Origin: CBDAPE01 sp965198325
Lineage (GTDB): Bacteria; Pseudomonadota; Alphaproteobacteria; UBA828; JAPUJA01
Length of the DNA: 64,000 nucleotides
Reading direction: 5' to 3'
NCBI GenBank assembly: GCA_965198325.1
Contig: CBDAPE010000016.1
Span: 1-64,000, forward strand
Part shown: piece after piece, positions 61,926 to 64,000 of the stretch
Layout: each line of letters opens with the position of its first letter
Numbering within the stretch: position 1 is the first letter of the stretch
The notes under the pieces: generated by a model
The model's input: only the letters and a program-made list of their open reading frames with translations
Told to the model about the DNA's origin: nothing
Database searches by the model: none
Made by a program: the position numbers and the translations under genes

Positions 61926-62894
61926 TCAAGTCCGATCGACCGACAGGAGACGTCGCCCCAGGTCCGCCAATCGGCTGGTGGTCGGCCGCACCGCGGATGT
62001 CGGCTGGGCAGCGTCGATCTCTATCACATCGTAGACCTCGTTCGCCCCGTCTGAAAGGTCCGCAATCGACGTGACTTCACTCGATCCAAGACGGAGCCGG
62101 CGAAGACCGCTGTGGACGACGGCACCATTCGGTGTTGCCAGGGCGCGCTTGGTGCTCCGTGATGCGGCCCGGTGGCCGCTGATGCCCACCAGCAGATCAT
62201 CGGTGTCGAACCACAGGCCGCGGGTATAGCCGTCGACATCGTGAGCCTGAAACTCGATGTGACCGTCCCCGCGTGTCCCTGTATGGACCCGGCCCGTCCG
62301 CGACTCGCAAAATGCCAGACGGTTGCCGTCCTGGACGACCGTGTGCGGCTGATCGAGGCCGACGGCAAGGCGTTGGCCGGTGTCCGCGTTCAAGATTACG
62401 CCATTGGGGGTCCAACGGCCATCGGCGTCGCGCGGCCCAAACGCCGAGACAATCAGATCGCCGTCGAAGAAGGCCAGAGCGTTGAGGTGGACGTCGTCGT
62501 GCGTTTCCGAGGTTCCAGGGTAGCGCCAGTGCATCTCCTCGCGACCCACGACCGGTCCGTCCAGGGTGAGCCGGTAGACCGTGTTATCACCGGTACTCGC
62601 GACGTAAAGCGCGCCATCGTTGACTGTCAGGGAATGGGGATCGCGCACGCGGGCAAGCGGGCTGACCCCACGGATTTGCCAGCGCCCGCGGTCGAGCGCG
62701 ACGATTCGAGGCGCCCGGTTGGATTGGATGACCACGTAGAGGTGGTCGTCATGAACCGCCCTACCGGCGGTGCCGAAATCCCGACGCCTTGCACCGACGC
62801 GAATCCAGTCGATCCTATCCTCCGTGGGATCGAGGGCGGCCAAGCTAAACGCGCGTCGGGCACGCTCCTGGTTGCAAAATGATATGAGCAGCAT
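61926..62894 (-). CDS. beta-propeller-like protein, unknown function (possibly DUF4915/TIGR03032 type)
   Basis: MLLISFCNQERARRAFSLAALD starts at ATG 62894 (a TTG at 62903 is also in frame). Repeated strands such as AVHDDHLYVVIQSNRAPRIVALD, LTVNDGALYVASTGDNTVYRLTLDG, LNALAFFDGDLIVSAFG and YTRGLWFDTDDLLVGISGHRA suggest a six- or seven-bladed propeller. The segments HSLTVNDGALYVASTGDNTV and HDDVHLNAL resemble DUF4915. It has no signal peptide. It ends 33 bp from the tRNA. Confidence 0.6.
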   Translation of the reverse strand: MLLISFCNQERARRAFSLAALDPTEDRIDWIRVGARRRDFGTAGRAVHDDHLYVVIQSNRAPRIVALDRGRWQIRGVSPLARVRDPHSLTVNDGALYVASTGDNTVYRLTLDGPVVGREEMHWRYPGTSETHDDVHLNALAFFDGDLIVSAFGPRDADGRWTPNGVILNADTGQRLAVGLDQPHTVVQDGNRLAFCESRTGRVHTGTRGDGHIEFQAHDVDGYTRGLWFDTDDLLVGISGHRAASRSTKRALATPNGAVVHSGLRRLRLGSSEVTSIADLSDGANEVYDVIEIDAAQPTSAVRPTTSRLADLGRRLLSVDRT

Positions 62895-63066
62895 TCGGGC
62901 CAAAACCTAGATTGCGAGGTCGCGGCGACGATAGCGACCCACCACCTTCGGGGCAAGCTGACGGGAGACAGGCGCGGCTCGAATTTGCGGGTGGTTTGAT
63001 CGGGAATGTGAGTTTTTATGGGTTGCGGGACGGTCGATTGTCCGCTGCCGGTGATGGGAGAGCATT

Positions 63067-64000
63067 ATGGACAAGGCGGTCGGGACGGCCAGCGCAAACT
63101 ACACAATTCATGCTCGTCATCAACACCTGGCGTGGGACAATTCGCGTGACCCGGCGATTACGGCCGCGCCGGGCGATGTCGTTGAGTTCCGGGATATCGA
63201 CGCGGCCTGCGGCCAACTGACCAAGGACTCGACGGTCGAGGATATCCGCACGTTGGATTTCGCGCGAGTCAACCCAATCGCAGGGCCGGTCTATATCGAC
63301 GGCGCCGAGCCCTGCGATGCACTCAAGGTCACGATCCTCGCCATGGAGGCGAGTGGCTGGGCCTGGACCGCGATCGTTCCCGGGTTTGGCCTGCTAGCTG
63401 ATGATTTCCCCGAGCCGGCGCTCAATATCTGGTCTTACGACACGGCATTTTCCGAGCCTGCGCTTTTCGGCCCGGGCGCCAGGGTGCCGCTTAAACCGTT
63501 TTGCGGTACCACCGGTGTCGCGCCCGCTGAAGCCGGCGAATTCAGCACGATTCCCCCGTCTATGAGCGGTGGGAACATGGATATCCGCGATTTGGGGATC
63601 GCCGTGGATCTCTATTTGCCGGTCATGGTACAGGGCGCGCTGTCCTCGATCGGCGATACGCATGCGGCGCAAGGCGATGGCGAGGTCTGCGGCACGGCGA
63701 TCGAATCGCCGATGAGCGTAACCGTGAAGTTCGAGCTTTCGAAGGGCGAAAATCTGCGTTTTCCGCGCTTCGTTACGCCGGGGCCCGTCAGCCGGCATCT
63801 GGACGTCAAGGGTTACGAGGTGACCACTGGGATCGGACCGGATCTCATGGATGCGACACAAAACGCGGTGCGCGGCATGATCGATCGGCTTGGCAAGACC
63901 CAGAAGCTTAGCCCCGAAGATACCTATATGCTTTGCAGCGTGTGCGCCGACATGCGGATCAGCGAAGTGGTGGACCAGCCCAATTGGGTCGTCTCCTGTT
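63067..64000 (+). CDS. acetamidase/formamidase family protein, 3' end beyond window
   Basis: The first 311 codons of an FmdA/AmdA-type amidohydrolase from ATG 63067, preceded by GGGAGAG. Recognisable parts are HLAWDNSRDPAITAAPGDVVEF, DFARVNPIAGPVYIDGAEPCDALKVTILAM, FGPGARVPLKPFCGTTGVAPAEAGEFSTIPPSMSGGNMDIRDL, GDTHAAQGDGEVCGTAIESPM and MLCSVCADMRISEVVDQPN. These enzymes release ammonia from short amides. The frame runs off the window without interruption. Confidence 0.9.
   Translation, partial: MDKAVGTASANYTIHARHQHLAWDNSRDPAITAAPGDVVEFRDIDAACGQLTKDSTVEDIRTLDFARVNPIAGPVYIDGAEPCDALKVTILAMEASGWAWTAIVPGFGLLADDFPEPALNIWSYDTAFSEPALFGPGARVPLKPFCGTTGVAPAEAGEFSTIPPSMSGGNMDIRDLGIAVDLYLPVMVQGALSSIGDTHAAQGDGEVCGTAIESPMSVTVKFELSKGENLRFPRFVTPGPVSRHLDVKGYEVTTGIGPDLMDATQNAVRGMIDRLGKTQKLSPEDTYMLCSVCADMRISEVVDQPNWVVSC

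Overview
The window is GC-rich chromosomal DNA whose gene content points to an alphaproteobacterium, probably a Rhodospirillales-like one. The pointers are a Zur/ZnuABC zinc locus, several DUF1989 (urea-carboxylase-associated) paralogues, DoeA/creatinase-type M24 hydrolases and GC-biased codons. This is an inference from content, not a species call.

Layout. 1-2395: an IS21-family element (istA, istB) cut by the window edge. 2516-5623: peptide deformylase, M24 hydrolase, a small coiled-coil protein and a broken pcm. 5835-8992: zinc uptake (znuA divergent from zur-znuC-znuB) with a Zur-box-like palindrome between them. 8976-18225: metC, three tandem DUF1989 genes, an acetoacetate-decarboxylase-like gene, a frameshifted FAD oxidoreductase, an anti-sigma-like membrane protein, an orphan nitrile hydratase beta subunit, two DUF924 genes, RidA and a VOC protein. 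18261-24783: lipoprotein, GT2 and a broken GT87-like gene, DUF547, msrB, an SDR, an internally deleted amidinotransferase and a small ORF. 24887-30033: GNAT, deaminase, a fourth DUF1989, polysaccharide deacetylase, a RAMA-domain protein and a second M24 hydrolase. 30034-34712: an island with a large tail-fibre-like gene (with a G9 tract), a coiled-coil partner, an AT-rich leader, and a decayed copy of the 3' end of the adjacent M24 gene. 34919-42301: frameshifted receiver-GGDEF gene, amidase, agmatinase-like enzyme, mmuM, a cadherin-like secreted protein cut by an IS21 remnant, and a frameshifted GlpD-like gene. 42510-49570: CDF transporter, MscS channel, MOSC, a membrane protein with an in-frame stop, MBL hydrolase, Dph6-like ATPase, Nudix and VOC. 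49647-51680: a VOC gene split by an IS110/IS1111-type element. 51734-53943: DadA/PuuB-like oxidase and an SDR. 54439-61736: a giant multi-PAS histidine kinase locus, repeatedly interrupted, and a CheY-like regulator. 61818-64000: tRNA-Thr, a beta-propeller-like protein, and a partial acetamidase/formamidase.

Two themes stand out. First, nitrogen-compound and osmolyte catabolism: four DUF1989, two M24 hydrolases, amidase, agmatinase family, amidinotransferase, nitrile hydratase beta, deaminase, amine/amino-acid oxidases, acetamidase. Second, gene decay: about a dozen loci carry nonsense codons (all three stops), frameshifts, internal deletions or IS insertions while the rest of the reading frame stays recognisable. 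This suggests either a genome in early erosion or an assembly with residual errors; raw reads would decide between them.
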